From: JAHDHW01 sp965220465
GTDB taxonomy: Bacteria; Bacteroidota; Bacteroidia; Chitinophagales; Saprospiraceae
DNA length: 64,000 bases
Direction of reading: 5' to 3'
Assembly (NCBI GenBank): GCA_965220465.1
Contig: CBDCPZ010000020.1
Span: 385,399 to 449,398 of the forward strand
Part shown: positions 9,707-18,443 of the stretch, piece by piece
Position numbering within the stretch: position 1 is the first letter of the stretch
Layout of the letters: each line of letters starts with the position of its first letter
Made by a program: the position numbers and the translations under genes
The notes under the pieces: generated by a model
The model's database searches: none
The model's input: only the letters and a program-made list of their open reading frames with translations
What the model was told of the DNA's origin: nothing

Positions 9707-9868
9707 TCAAGAGGAAAAGAGGTTAGACGGTAAAGAGGTGAGAAGGAGGAGCGAGTGGCGAGAAGTCAGTAGTGAGGAGCGAGAAATGCAGTCAAGCCTC
9801 AAACCGTGAACCAGTAGCGAGGAGTGAGAAAAGCCAAGCTATTTATCCACTAACCTACTAACCTTTTT
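9707..9868 (+). repeat. Purine-rich intergenic word repeat
   Basis: Strongly strand-asymmetric filler between scpA and the carbamoyltransferase gene. It contains two near-identical 18-mers, AGTAGTGAGGAGCGAGAA (9768-9785) and AGTAGCGAGGAGTGAGAA (9813-9830). A third partial copy lies at 9746-9764, a GGTTAGACGG word at 9721, and the reversed CTAACCTACTAACCTTTTT at 9850-9868. The same words, inverted, appear at 43.8 kb. It does not encode a protein. It looks like an amplified intergenic repeat family. Confidence 0.6.
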
Positions 9869-9882
9869 ATCTTTTATAATTA

Positions 9883-11730
9883 ATGTTCATACTTGGGATT
9901 TCTGCTTTTTATCATGACGCTGCAGCCGCTATAATTCAAGATGGTAAAGTGATTGCAGCCGCTCAGGAAGAACGATTTACCCGAAAAAAACACGATGCTT
10001 CTTTTCCTTCCAACGCCATTAAGTTTTGTCTAAAATATGCCGGAGTTTCAATTGACGAATTGGATGCCATTGCTTTTTATGACAAACCCTTTTTAAAATT
10101 TGAACGATTACTTGAAACCTATTATGCCTTTGCTCCGATGGGTTTGCAGTCTTTTGTTAAAGCAATGCCGGTTTGGTTGAAAGAGAAACTTTTTTTGAAA
10201 AGAACCATTTACCAGGAGTTGAGTGAAATTGAAATTTTTGATAAAAAGAAAGTAAAATTATTATTTCCTGAACACCACTTGTCTCACGCCGCAAGCGCTT
10301 TTTATCCCTCACCTTTTCAAAACGCTGCGATCCTGACCATTGACGGAGTAGGAGAGTGGTCAACTGCTTCGATTTGCAAGGGCGAAGGGAATAAAATTAC
10401 TGTTTTAAAAGAACTACATTTCCCTCATTCCGTTGGTTTGTTGTATTCTGCATTTACGTATTATTTGGGTTTTCGCGTCAATTCCGGAGAGTACAAATTG
10501 ATGGGTCTGGCGCCTTATGGAAACCCGCATTCTGAAGAAGTGAAACGCTTCGAGCGACTCATCAGAGAAGAATTAGTCGATATAAAAAGCGACGGTTCAA
10601 TTTGGCTCAATCAGGATTATTTCAATTATGCAACCGGCCTGAGAATGGTTGATGACAAAAAGTGGGAAAAGCTTTTTGGAATCCCAAAACGTTTACCGGA
10701 ATCTCCTTTGGAAATCCAACATTGCAATCTTGGACTTGCGATTCAAAAAGCCACTGAAGAAACAGTAATTAAAATGGCGCAAGAAGCCAAACGACTCACA
10801 AACGCAGATTATCTCTGCATGGCTGGCGGCGTAGCTTTAAACTGCGTAGCCAACGGAAAGCTGTTGCAACAAAACATTTTCAAAGATATTTTCATCCAAC
10901 CAGGGGCTGGAGATGCGGGCGGCGCATTGGGAGCAGCATTAGCGGCGTATTACCTTTATTTTGAAAAAGAAAGGAAACTATCAGATCAGCCGGATGGTAT
11001 GAAAGGCAGCTATTTGGGGCCTGAATTCTCTGATCTGGAGATCGAAATGATGGCTCGTTCTTTTAAAGCAAAATATACATTTTATAATGATTTCGAAAAA
11101 TTGTGTGAAAAAACGGCTTCATTAATCAGTGAAGGAAATGCCATTGGCTGGATGCAGGGCAGGATGGAATTTGGACCCAGAGCTTTGGGAAATCGAAGTA
11201 TTTTGGGTGATCCCCGCAATCCGGAAATGCAGAAAAAACTAAACCTGAAAATAAAATATCGAGAGTCGTTTCGTCCATTCGCGCCATCGGTTTTGGAAGA
11301 AGAAGTGAGCCAGTATTTTGAGCTGGAAAAACCATCGCCTTACATGCTTTTGGTTCAGCCAGTGAAAAAGGAACTTTGGAATGATTTGCCGGAAAATTAC
11401 CACAGTTTGCCGTTGATGGAAAAACTATATTTTCAGCGTTCGACTTTGCCGGCGATTACGCATATCGATCAGTCAGCGCGCATTCAAACGGTCAGCAAAA
11501 ACACTAATTTTCGATATTGGCAATTGCTGTCAAAATTTAAGGAATTGACTGGTTGCGGAGTATTGATTAACACGAGTTTCAATGTCAGAGATGAGCCGAT
11601 TGTTTGTACGCCGGAGGACGCTTTTCGCTGTTTTATGAACACAGAAATGGATTGTTTGGTGATCGGAAATTATCTATTCTTAAAAGATGGGCAATCTAAA
11701 TGGGAAAATAAAGAAGTATCGAATGAATAA
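9883..11730 (+). CDS. Carbamoyltransferase (NodU/CmcH family)
   Basis: 615 residues, a typical length. The family transfers a carbamoyl group from carbamoyl phosphate, through carbamoyl-adenylate, to a hydroxyl of a sugar or secondary metabolite. The N-terminal Kae1-like domain shows LGISAFYHDAAAAII, AAQEERFTRKKHDASFP, the metal-binding HHLSHAASAFYPSPF and LTIDGVGEWS. Then come GEYKLMGLAPYG, MAGGVALNCVANGKLL, and the C-terminal domain with GWMQGRMEFGPRALGNRS and CGVLINTSFNVRDEPIV. In other Bacteroidota such genes are followed directly by DUF5989 and SxtJ-family membrane proteins; here those two lie 2.4 kb away, beyond an inserted gene on the other strand. The acceptor molecule cannot be told from the sequence. 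Confidence 0.92.
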   Translation: MFILGISAFYHDAAAAIIQDGKVIAAAQEERFTRKKHDASFPSNAIKFCLKYAGVSIDELDAIAFYDKPFLKFERLLETYYAFAPMGLQSFVKAMPVWLKEKLFLKRTIYQELSEIEIFDKKKVKLLFPEHHLSHAASAFYPSPFQNAAILTIDGVGEWSTASICKGEGNKITVLKELHFPHSVGLLYSAFTYYLGFRVNSGEYKLMGLAPYGNPHSEEVKRFERLIREELVDIKSDGSIWLNQDYFNYATGLRMVDDKKWEKLFGIPKRLPESPLEIQHCNLGLAIQKATEETVIKMAQEAKRLTNADYLCMAGGVALNCVANGKLLQQNIFKDIFIQPGAGDAGGALGAALAAYYLYFEKERKLSDQPDGMKGSYLGPEFSDLEIEMMARSFKAKYTFYNDFEKLCEKTASLISEGNAIGWMQGRMEFGPRALGNRSILGDPRNPEMQKKLNLKIKYRESFRPFAPSVLEEEVSQYFELEKPSPYMLLVQPVKKELWNDLPENYHSLPLMEKLYFQRSTLPAITHIDQSARIQTVSKNTNFRYWQLLSKFKELTGCGVLINTSFNVRDEPIVCTPEDAFRCFMNTEMDCLVIGNYLFLKDGQSKWENKEVSNE

Positions 11731-11768
11731 TATTTGATTACAGGATTAATCAAGCTAATGAAAGGCCT

Positions 11769-13937
11769 TTAAAGTTTGGTGTTAAGTTTTACAATTTTTA
11801 CAACTTCAGGTTTACTTTTTGTTTTTTTGAGTCTAACATAATAAATACCTTGGGATAGTTCGGAAAGGTCAATTTTTTCATTGGTAATACCTTGAAAATA
11901 ATTACCGGATTTAAGCTTCTTGATTAATTTTGCTTGAGAATCGTATAGTTCAATATCGATCTTATCTTTTTCCGCTAATTCAAAGGTAATATCAACATTA
12001 TCGTTAAACGGTGAAGGGTGAATTGTAAATGGTATTAAATTCTTTTCATTTAAAGAAATATCGATTCTTTCGTCAATAAGTTCACAGCACAAAGGTTCTT
12101 CTAAATAAAATTCAATGGAAGTTGAGTTTGTACCATTTGAATTTTGAATCAACATATTATCCTGACGAACAGAAATTCGATAATTACCTGAAGTTGAAGC
12201 TTGAACTTTTCTAGATCTTCCATAAGTGTATGGCAACCATGTTTCGTTGTCTAAATTATAAACATGCCACGAATAAGTGGAAGTACAATCAGGATTGTCA
12301 ATTTCAAAATTATAAATTCTGTCCCCCAATTGATAAATTTTACCTGGAGGTGCATGACCCTCCACATGGCAAATAGGGCTTAATACAAGATTTTCACAAG
12401 CTTTAGAGTAACTTATAATTGGAGGATTATTTGTATTCCAAACGTCTTGAACACTACTTAAAACTACTTCATCCTGAGACATTCTGTAATAAGGAATATG
12501 TAAAAGAACATCCTGTGTGTTTTCATCCACTAAAGTCTGACCGCGCCAGGTCCACGGTAGCTGTATGAATCCTAGCCCATTGCTTTGGTTTTGTATATTA
12601 CATATTGCTTGTTGTATAAAATAAGCAGCACATTCCCTACTTCTTAAAAAATAAGTGAACCATGACATATCATCTACACAATAAACTCCACGATCATCGC
12701 CTTGAACCACGTCTCCAATATCTTCAATTTCGCAATTATATCCGAGTGTATTTCCAAAATCAAACGCTACAACATATGGAACTTTCCCATAGTCATAAAA
12801 GCAACCATGGGGACTCATTCCTCCTTCCATTTGACGTCTAAGGTTTAAAATACATGGATCAATATAGGCATTAAATTCAGGCTCTCCAGAAGCTGTTTCG
12901 CAGGGAGTGCCGTCATACATTTTCTCTACACCATCAGGAATTCCTGTGTTTGTCGAATAACAACGAGATGATTTTGGGCAATAGTTTTTTTCATCTAACA
13001 ACTCTCTTGGACGTAATGGTATATTGTCAAAATCATAAATTAAATAGTTCGTACCTCCTTCAGTATAGTAAAGCTTTTCACATTGTCTGCTTTCCCCGGA
13101 AATAAGAACTACACTGCCTTTGCTTTTTGCATAATCCCTGATTTTTTGAAAAAGCTCCCTGGCGTTTTTCCAATTGTTTTCAAATTCATTTGGGCCCCAT
13201 GAATTTGAAATTCCCATGTGTAAAGCAGCATAGCCCATGTCTATATAACTTCGAGCTAAATAATAAACCCACATTCGTGCTAATTTCTTTTCAACATCCC
13301 AAGAGTCACCTTTGCTGTTTATTATGTCAGTATAGGTAAATTGACTGTAAGGTGGATTGCCCCATTCATCTAAAACCCAGGTTGGAATATCTATTGGCCA
13401 ATTATTTAGTTTAGAATCTAAATGATTAAAAATGGTGGCCTGAATAAAAGGTCGACGATATCCTTTGCAATCATAAGCTGCGTTAATATCATAAACAATC
13501 TGTTGAGCAGCAATCCACTGGTGCTGGCCGGGTTGTTCCCAATGTTGGTCACCATACTTTCCATATGCTTCAAAAATAAAAGTAGGATGTAATTCAACTA
13601 ACTTTTGTATTTCTAAGCAATACCTTTGAGGGCAATATGGAGCCAAACACTGAATTGGTTCGTCACATGAAGTATAAGATTCGCTATTTTCATCATAACA
13701 TTCATTCCATGAATAAGGTGCTTCTCTGATAAATTCCCACATTCCGGATATTCTAACAGAATTAGATAGATACTTGGCGATTGGAGCAATACACGGACTT
13801 TGAATAGTGGGCACATCGCCAATAGGACACCCATTTGGATCAATTATTCCATTTTCAATTAAACATGGAGTTGGCTGAGTAGCCAATAAAACTTGAGAAT
13901 AGAAAAAATAAAACAAAAGGAAAGCTAAATTTTTCAT
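11769..13937 (-). CDS. Secreted T9SS cargo protein, Cys-rich, unknown catalytic domain
   Basis: 722 residues. A signal peptide (FLLFYFFYSQVLLA) is followed by a large domain (about 25-500) rich in Cys, Trp and Tyr that I do not recognise. Stretches such as FIFEAYGKYGDQHW, IDIPTWVLDEWGNPPYS and YIDMGYAALHMGISNSWG recall TIM-barrel glycoside hydrolases, but no family motif is certain. A beta-rich segment follows (TSTYSWHVYN), with the pattern of an Ig/PKD-like domain. Residues about 640-722 form a type-A T9SS sorting domain (FTIHPSPFNDNVDITFEL, LYDSQAKLIKKL, LSELSQGIYYVRLKK). It sits in opposite orientation between the carbamoyltransferase and its usual partners, and has its own -7 box, so it looks inserted there. 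Confidence 0.75.
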   Translation of the reverse strand: MKNLAFLLFYFFYSQVLLATQPTPCLIENGIIDPNGCPIGDVPTIQSPCIAPIAKYLSNSVRISGMWEFIREAPYSWNECYDENSESYTSCDEPIQCLAPYCPQRYCLEIQKLVELHPTFIFEAYGKYGDQHWEQPGQHQWIAAQQIVYDINAAYDCKGYRRPFIQATIFNHLDSKLNNWPIDIPTWVLDEWGNPPYSQFTYTDIINSKGDSWDVEKKLARMWVYYLARSYIDMGYAALHMGISNSWGPNEFENNWKNARELFQKIRDYAKSKGSVVLISGESRQCEKLYYTEGGTNYLIYDFDNIPLRPRELLDEKNYCPKSSRCYSTNTGIPDGVEKMYDGTPCETASGEPEFNAYIDPCILNLRRQMEGGMSPHGCFYDYGKVPYVVAFDFGNTLGYNCEIEDIGDVVQGDDRGVYCVDDMSWFTYFLRSRECAAYFIQQAICNIQNQSNGLGFIQLPWTWRGQTLVDENTQDVLLHIPYYRMSQDEVVLSSVQDVWNTNNPPIISYSKACENLVLSPICHVEGHAPPGKIYQLGDRIYNFEIDNPDCTSTYSWHVYNLDNETWLPYTYGRSRKVQASTSGNYRISVRQDNMLIQNSNGTNSTSIEFYLEEPLCCELIDERIDISLNEKNLIPFTIHPSPFNDNVDITFELAEKDKIDIELYDSQAKLIKKLKSGNYFQGITNEKIDLSELSQGIYYVRLKKTKSKPEVVKIVKLNTKL

Positions 13938-13961
13938 AAGCTTTTAATATGAAATACATTT

Positions 13962-13969
13962 CAAATATA
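13962..13969 (-). promoter_or_regulatory. Bacteroidota-type -7 box for the T9SS cargo gene
   Basis: TATATTTG on the minus strand, 24 bp upstream of the ATG at 13937. No good TTG -33 element is seen at the usual distance. Confidence 0.5.
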
Positions 13970-14136
13970 ACACTATTTTTACATTCCGGCTTAAAAATAC
14001 ATGATCGAAGGTTTACCGGTTTTGGATAGAAATTTTTTGGTGAAGTAATCAGGAAAGTAAATTAATAATCTATTTTTATTGAAAATAAAGGTCATATTTT
14101 ATTTTATTTGTGTTTCTAAACTTATTTAAATCACTC

Positions 14137-14289
14137 ATGAAAGATTTGTTAAAAGATCTCTGGCTTTTCTTTTCTGAACGGAAAAAATATTGGTTGATGC
14201 CGATGATTATCGTTTTATTATTGCTCGGCGTTTTGATTGTAATCGGAGGAGGTTCATCGGTGGCACCATTCATTTATTCGCTGTTTTAA
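14137..14289 (+). CDS. DUF5989 family small membrane protein (SxtK-like)
   Basis: A 50-residue protein, below usual ORF cut-offs: MKDLLKDLWLFFSERKKYW followed by one transmembrane helix (LMPMIIVLLLLGVLIVIGGG) and the ending SSVAPFIYSLF. This is the DUF5989 pattern. These proteins occur next to NodU/CmcH carbamoyltransferases and SxtJ-type membrane proteins; the saxitoxin cluster has a comparable trio (sxtI, sxtJ, sxtK). Function is unknown. The next gene (SxtJ family) starts 18 bp downstream, so the two are co-transcribed. Confidence 0.85.
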   Translation: MKDLLKDLWLFFSERKKYWLMPMIIVLLLLGVLIVIGGGSSVAPFIYSLF

Positions 14290-14307
14290 AAAACAACAAA
14301 AAGAACT

Positions 14308-14682
14308 GTGAAAATAACACGCGAAAAAAGCCTGGAAGCCGCGCTGGTAATATGCACCGGGCTTTTGGTGCTTTATTGGTTTTTTGACAATTTATACTTT
14401 TTAATTACAGCAACGGCAATTGGAGTAGTTGCTTTACTTTCACCATTTTTGGCTGGAAAGATTGCCTGGCTTTGGTATAAATTAGCAGAAATCCTTGGCA
14501 GAATAAATGGCTTTATTATTTTGACGGTTTTGTTTTTCCTCTTTCTTACTCCACTTGCCTGGTTGTCAAAATTTTTCAAAAAAGATGGATTGCAACTGAA
14601 AAGGAAAACAGACCCAGAAGACTCTTATTTCATTGAAAGAAACCATACTTTTTCAAAAAAAGATCTTGAAAACCTTTGGTAA
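14308..14682 (+). CDS. SxtJ family membrane protein
   Basis: 124 residues with a GTG start (MKITREKSLEAALVICTG). Three transmembrane helices are evident, with the conserved pattern LLSPFLAGKIAWLWYKLAEILG and the cytoplasmic tail LSKFFKKDGLQLKRK ... DSYFIERNHTFSKKDLENLW that SxtJ relatives share. It directly follows the DUF5989 gene. The family accompanies carbamoyltransferases but has no known activity; a membrane scaffold or substrate handler is a guess. It is convergent with the GT-C gene. Confidence 0.85.
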   Translation: MKITREKSLEAALVICTGLLVLYWFFDNLYFLITATAIGVVALLSPFLAGKIAWLWYKLAEILGRINGFIILTVLFFLFLTPLAWLSKFFKKDGLQLKRKTDPEDSYFIERNHTFSKKDLENLW

Positions 14683-14708
14683 AAACACTGAATTAAAAGG
14701 ATCAATAT

Positions 14709-15977
14709 TTAAGAGTTTTCCTGCAAACCCAGAGGAGGTAATCTATGAAGTTTATAAAGTTTCCATATCCCTATAATTAGCACAATTAAATAAATTGCCG
14801 CAATAAGCTTTTGTTCAAAAATAAAAGTTTGAGGGTGCAAAAAAGGAATGGCATTTAGTAACTTTTCCATATTCAGGAAATAAGCTAATGAGGTCAAACC
14901 ATACAGCCAATAACTGTTGCTTTTTAAACCATAAAGAAAGAAAAAAATCAAAGCACTGTGCGCATAACGTTCGTGCATTTGCGTATTAAAATAAAAGAAA
15001 ACAATAGTCACCAAACCACTGCTCAGGAATGCAAGTTCGCTTAAATGATCAGTGCTTACCAATTTTGATTTTATTTGTTGAATGGCCTTTACCAGGAGAG
15101 GGAAAAGCACTATAAAACTGAAACTAAAAAATAAAATAAAACCCCAAATTCTGGGCGTAAGCTGCCATAAAATGACGTCATCATTGGTATACTCCGGACT
15201 CTGATAAATGAGAAACCAAAGGTTAAATGCATTCATCGATATTCGTGAAAAATGACCAACTGCATTTGTGATAACGTGCCAATATTCGCCTGCTGTTCCT
15301 GCCCACAAAAAAGGTAAAATGATAATAATCTGAGTGACTATGATAGTCAGGAGACCATAACCTATTTTTTTAGGTTGCTGAATAAGTTGGGGTAATAACA
15401 AAAGGCCAAGGATAGGTATAAAAATGATTACTTGTAACTTCGTATTTATAGCAATTACAAAAAAAAGTATGCTGAGAGAAGGTTTATTTTTTAAAGCAAA
15501 AACAATAGCCATCAAAGCAAAAAAAGTTGGAATACTATCTATTTGTCCCCAAAAAATTGAATTGTATAAATAAGCCACGTTTAGAATCAGGAAAAAGGGT
15601 AGCAGATAATTTTTAGGTCGAAATTTTATAAAATAGAAAATGGCAATTGCTCCCAAAAAATCAAAAACCAGGGAGACCAATTTTATCGAATTAATATTCT
15701 GAACAATCTCTTCTGACGATCCCTGAATAAGCCCGTAAATATATAATCCGTAAAGCCAGATCGGGTGATAGTTGGTTTTTGATTGATAAATATTTTCGAA
15801 GCCATATTTAAAACTGAAATCGGACCAATGATGCCAGCACCATAGATCTCCCTTAAAACCTTCCTCCGGCAATAATAAAGCGATGGTAATATAAGTCAGC
15901 ACTAAAAGAAAACCATAGGTTAACACCTCTCTTCGTTTGAGAAAATCCGAAAATATTCTTTTAGTATGTTTTAACAT
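14709..15977 (-). CDS. GT-C-type polytopic membrane glycosyltransferase-like protein, copy A
   Basis: About 422 residues with 9-11 hydrophobic helices. GT-C features are an acidic site after the first helix (GDLWCWHHWSDFSF), NYHPIWLYGLYIYG, IFWGQIDSIPTFFALMAIVFA, AINTKLQ and QMHERYAHSALIFFFLYG, as in ALG6/PIG-M-like mannosyltransferases that use lipid-linked sugars. Donor and acceptor are unknown. The longest frame opens with TTG at 15986; I prefer the ATG at 15977 (MLKHTKRIF). It lies directly downstream of the DUF5682 gene, in the place where a vWA gene is normally found. A close paralogue lies at 19.5-20.8 kb. Confidence 0.75.
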   Translation of the reverse strand: MLKHTKRIFSDFLKRREVLTYGFLLVLTYITIALLLPEEGFKGDLWCWHHWSDFSFKYGFENIYQSKTNYHPIWLYGLYIYGLIQGSSEEIVQNINSIKLVSLVFDFLGAIAIFYFIKFRPKNYLLPFFLILNVAYLYNSIFWGQIDSIPTFFALMAIVFALKNKPSLSILFFVIAINTKLQVIIFIPILGLLLLPQLIQQPKKIGYGLLTIIVTQIIIILPFLWAGTAGEYWHVITNAVGHFSRISMNAFNLWFLIYQSPEYTNDDVILWQLTPRIWGFILFFSFSFIVLFPLLVKAIQQIKSKLVSTDHLSELAFLSSGLVTIVFFYFNTQMHERYAHSALIFFFLYGLKSNSYWLYGLTSLAYFLNMEKLLNAIPFLHPQTFIFEQKLIAAIYLIVLIIGIWKLYKLHRLPPLGLQENS

Positions 15978-15989
15978 ATTTTCCAATAT

Positions 15990-18254
15990 TTATTCAATTC
16001 CCAAGAGTAATTGAACGGTAGCAATCACCTCTTTTGCCTTTTTAATATCCAGGCTTTTTTCATTTTTTTCTTTATTGCTCACCTCTTCCGGAGTTTTTCC
16101 TGCTTTTACCAAAGCCATCATTTTTTGTCGCTCAGGATTTGAAAACTCAGAGAATGTTCGGCGGAGCAAAGGTAAAAGTTGCTGAAAAACTTCAATCGGC
16201 AGTTCAGTGACCCAGTCGTCCAGTACCTTCCAGAGAACAGGGTTGTGAATCAACAGCAAGCCGCTTCCAAAAAGGAACCCTTCAATCCAAAGCGCTGCGT
16301 CCATCGTATCATTTCCATGAGACAGCGCAAATCGCATTCGCGTAGCTGTTTCATCAATATTTACCAATTCCTTATCGAATAGAATGCGGCTACAGCTACC
16401 TCGAAGTATTCCATTCACGTTTTTCAAATCAGCAATCTGTTTGATTGTTTTATACCAAAGATCGATGTAGGCGGCTTTGTTTAAAATATTGATAGATTGA
16501 TTCACCAACAGGAGTTTTTCAAACAATTCTTTTGAGGCTTCTTCGTCGATCGAAATACAAGCGTTGGGTAATGAAATGCAAATCCGGGGGATCATTTTAT
16601 CAATGACTTCTTCAAGCGAGGAAACATCCAGTTTTCTGGTGCTTCCATATCGAATGGCGTTGACCAAAGCAGGGAGCGCATCCATCAAATGCTGAACGTC
16701 TTTTGTCAGCGTGGAAAGATCCTGCAAATAATAAATCAACTCTCCGATGATGTCTTTGAGGTCTGCATTGAGGGATGATTCAACGAGTTCGGTAAGAGCG
16801 GGGAGCGATTCAATGTCGGTGGCTTTGTGCAGGACAAATCGTGAAGTTGCCGAATAAACCGTATTGCCCCACATGCCTGCTTCGATGATATTGATCGCAA
16901 AATCAGGTTTCCATTTGAGTTTCCAGATTTCGGAAAAGTTGCCGGTATTGAATCGTGAAGTTTTTTTCTGTTTTCCCCAATGGATACCAAGAAGTTGCAA
17001 ACGATGGAGCAAGTGGCTGGCTGCCAAATTTGAGGCTGTTCGAAGATCCAGTTTTTTATCAATCGCTTCAACGCTAACTTTTTCTTTTGACAAACGTGCG
17101 GATTTGATAGACTTTTCAAGATCCTGTTGCAATGGAATAAGTGGAATTTTTGGAGATACTTTGCCGATTCGATCACCGATGATGAGTTTTTTATTAATAA
17201 TTTCCATTTTCGATTCGTAACCTTCACAGAAAATAGAAACAGCGGATTCGTACATTTCATCGATTCCCGGCACGGTCAAATTGCGCATCGTAGCCAGTGT
17301 ATTAGCTAGACGAATGGATTCAATGATGTGCGCCGAAGAGGCATCGAGATCTTCTTTTCGAAACAAACGAGCGACTTTTGACATCCAGCGAATGACCACT
17401 TCTTTGCGGTTACTAAAAAGCAATCGATAATAAGCCGGAGAAATAACGCCCGCCCGATAACCGCTTTGATTGGAAAGGCGATCATATGACCAGGGTACCC
17501 AGGCCGCTTTGGTTGTCGTTTTTTTTATGCCTTTTAAAACAGCATTGTCAGAAGCAGGTTTGTATTGGTCGAGCTGTTGTAAAACGGGAGCGTGCCAGGC
17601 ACCGCAAACAACGGCAATTTTTTGAAAACCTTCCTTTTGCGCTTTTCGAATAGTGTTGCGCATGTAAGCTTCACGCATCAATTCACGAGGTGGAGGGTCA
17701 TCTATTTTTTCTCGTAAAGCAGACATTAATTCAATAATTGCCGGAAAAATTGCCTCCGGATTTTCTTCTTTTTCAAACATCACTTCCCACCAACGCTCGC
17801 TGTCTGTATATCCTGAAAGCCTTGCTGCATAAGCCATAGGATCTTTCTGTAACAATGCTTCTTCCTCAGTTAATAGTTGAGGAACACCATTATCCTTCTT
17901 TTCAAAAGTTAGTTGGGAGTCTTTCTTTTCGAGTGTATTGAGTGTAAAATGAACGGATTGCGGCAAATCCATAAACCGAATTGGAATACCTTGTTTTAAG
18001 CCAAATTTGATGGCCAGCCACTCCGGAGAAAAAGCTGCAAAAGGAAAATACGCAGCTTGTTTGAGCTCTTTTGGATTGTAAACTAAAATTGAAACCGGCG
18101 GTTTCAGTGCTTTGTCACCAACGTATTCAATTAGCTTTTCTGCATCAGGCGGCCCTTCAACCAAAAGGATATCCGGTTGCATGTTTTTCAATGCACTTCG
18201 CAGGCTTTTTGCTGAGCCGGGGCCATGATGTCGTATGCCGAAAATGGTGAACAA
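15990..18254 (-). CDS. DUF5682 family protein of a MoxR-associated module
   Basis: 754 residues, TTG start (no ATG gives the conserved N-terminus MFTIFGIRHHGPGSAKSLR). DUF5682 proteins occur with MoxR ATPases, DUF5691 proteins and vWA proteins; the function is unknown. The N-terminal third shows GIRHHGPGS, then DILLVEGPPDA, and, after YAARLSGYTDSERWWEVMF, the motif AVVCGAWHAPVL. The pair of GxxH motifs (GIRH, GAWH) with a Glu between resembles the TraB/Tiki/EreA fold. The C-terminal two-thirds is helical, with LSHGNDTMDAALWIEGFLFG. It is separated from the upstream MoxR gene by 2.6 kb of inserted genes. Its first 53 bp are repeated at 19.4 kb. Confidence 0.8.
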   Translation of the reverse strand: MFTIFGIRHHGPGSAKSLRSALKNMQPDILLVEGPPDAEKLIEYVGDKALKPPVSILVYNPKELKQAAYFPFAAFSPEWLAIKFGLKQGIPIRFMDLPQSVHFTLNTLEKKDSQLTFEKKDNGVPQLLTEEEALLQKDPMAYAARLSGYTDSERWWEVMFEKEENPEAIFPAIIELMSALREKIDDPPPRELMREAYMRNTIRKAQKEGFQKIAVVCGAWHAPVLQQLDQYKPASDNAVLKGIKKTTTKAAWVPWSYDRLSNQSGYRAGVISPAYYRLLFSNRKEVVIRWMSKVARLFRKEDLDASSAHIIESIRLANTLATMRNLTVPGIDEMYESAVSIFCEGYESKMEIINKKLIIGDRIGKVSPKIPLIPLQQDLEKSIKSARLSKEKVSVEAIDKKLDLRTASNLAASHLLHRLQLLGIHWGKQKKTSRFNTGNFSEIWKLKWKPDFAINIIEAGMWGNTVYSATSRFVLHKATDIESLPALTELVESSLNADLKDIIGELIYYLQDLSTLTKDVQHLMDALPALVNAIRYGSTRKLDVSSLEEVIDKMIPRICISLPNACISIDEEASKELFEKLLLVNQSINILNKAAYIDLWYKTIKQIADLKNVNGILRGSCSRILFDKELVNIDETATRMRFALSHGNDTMDAALWIEGFLFGSGLLLIHNPVLWKVLDDWVTELPIEVFQQLLPLLRRTFSEFSNPERQKMMALVKAGKTPEEVSNKEKNEKSLDIKKAKEVIATVQLLLGIE
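18201..18253. repeat. Direct repeat copy 1 (5' end of the DUF5682 gene)
   Basis: A 53-bp stretch matching 19422-19474 in the same orientation, with six mismatches by eye. It covers the start region of the DUF5682 gene. Similarity stops abruptly on both sides. Confidence 0.8.
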
Positions 18255-18363
18255 AAGTGGTTTGAGTTATTTTATTTAATATTTTTAAACTAAGCTATTT
18301 CGATTTCAAAACTAATATCCTTTTGACCTTTTTAAACAATTTATATTGCGAAAAAATATTTCC

Positions 18364-18371
18364 TAATTTTG
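18364..18371 (+). promoter_or_regulatory. Bacteroidota-type -7 box for the small lipoprotein gene
   Basis: TAATTTTG matches TAnnTTTG, 72 bp before the start codon at 18444. A TTG at 18346 is slightly close for a -33 element. Confidence 0.45.
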
Positions 18372-18443
18372 CCAATAGCAACGAGAAAGTATTGAAAATG
18401 AGATTCCCGTTGCTGCTCACATTTTAATCAAAAGTATAAAGAA

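Noticed and set aside
9707..9868. CRISPR-like array
   Set aside because: Units are degenerate, not evenly spaced, with no unique spacers and no cas genes.
11734..11753. Inverted repeat TTGATTA/TAATCAA between the carbamoyltransferase and cargo genes
   Set aside because: Only seven pairs, AT-rich and without a T tract; too weak to call a terminator.
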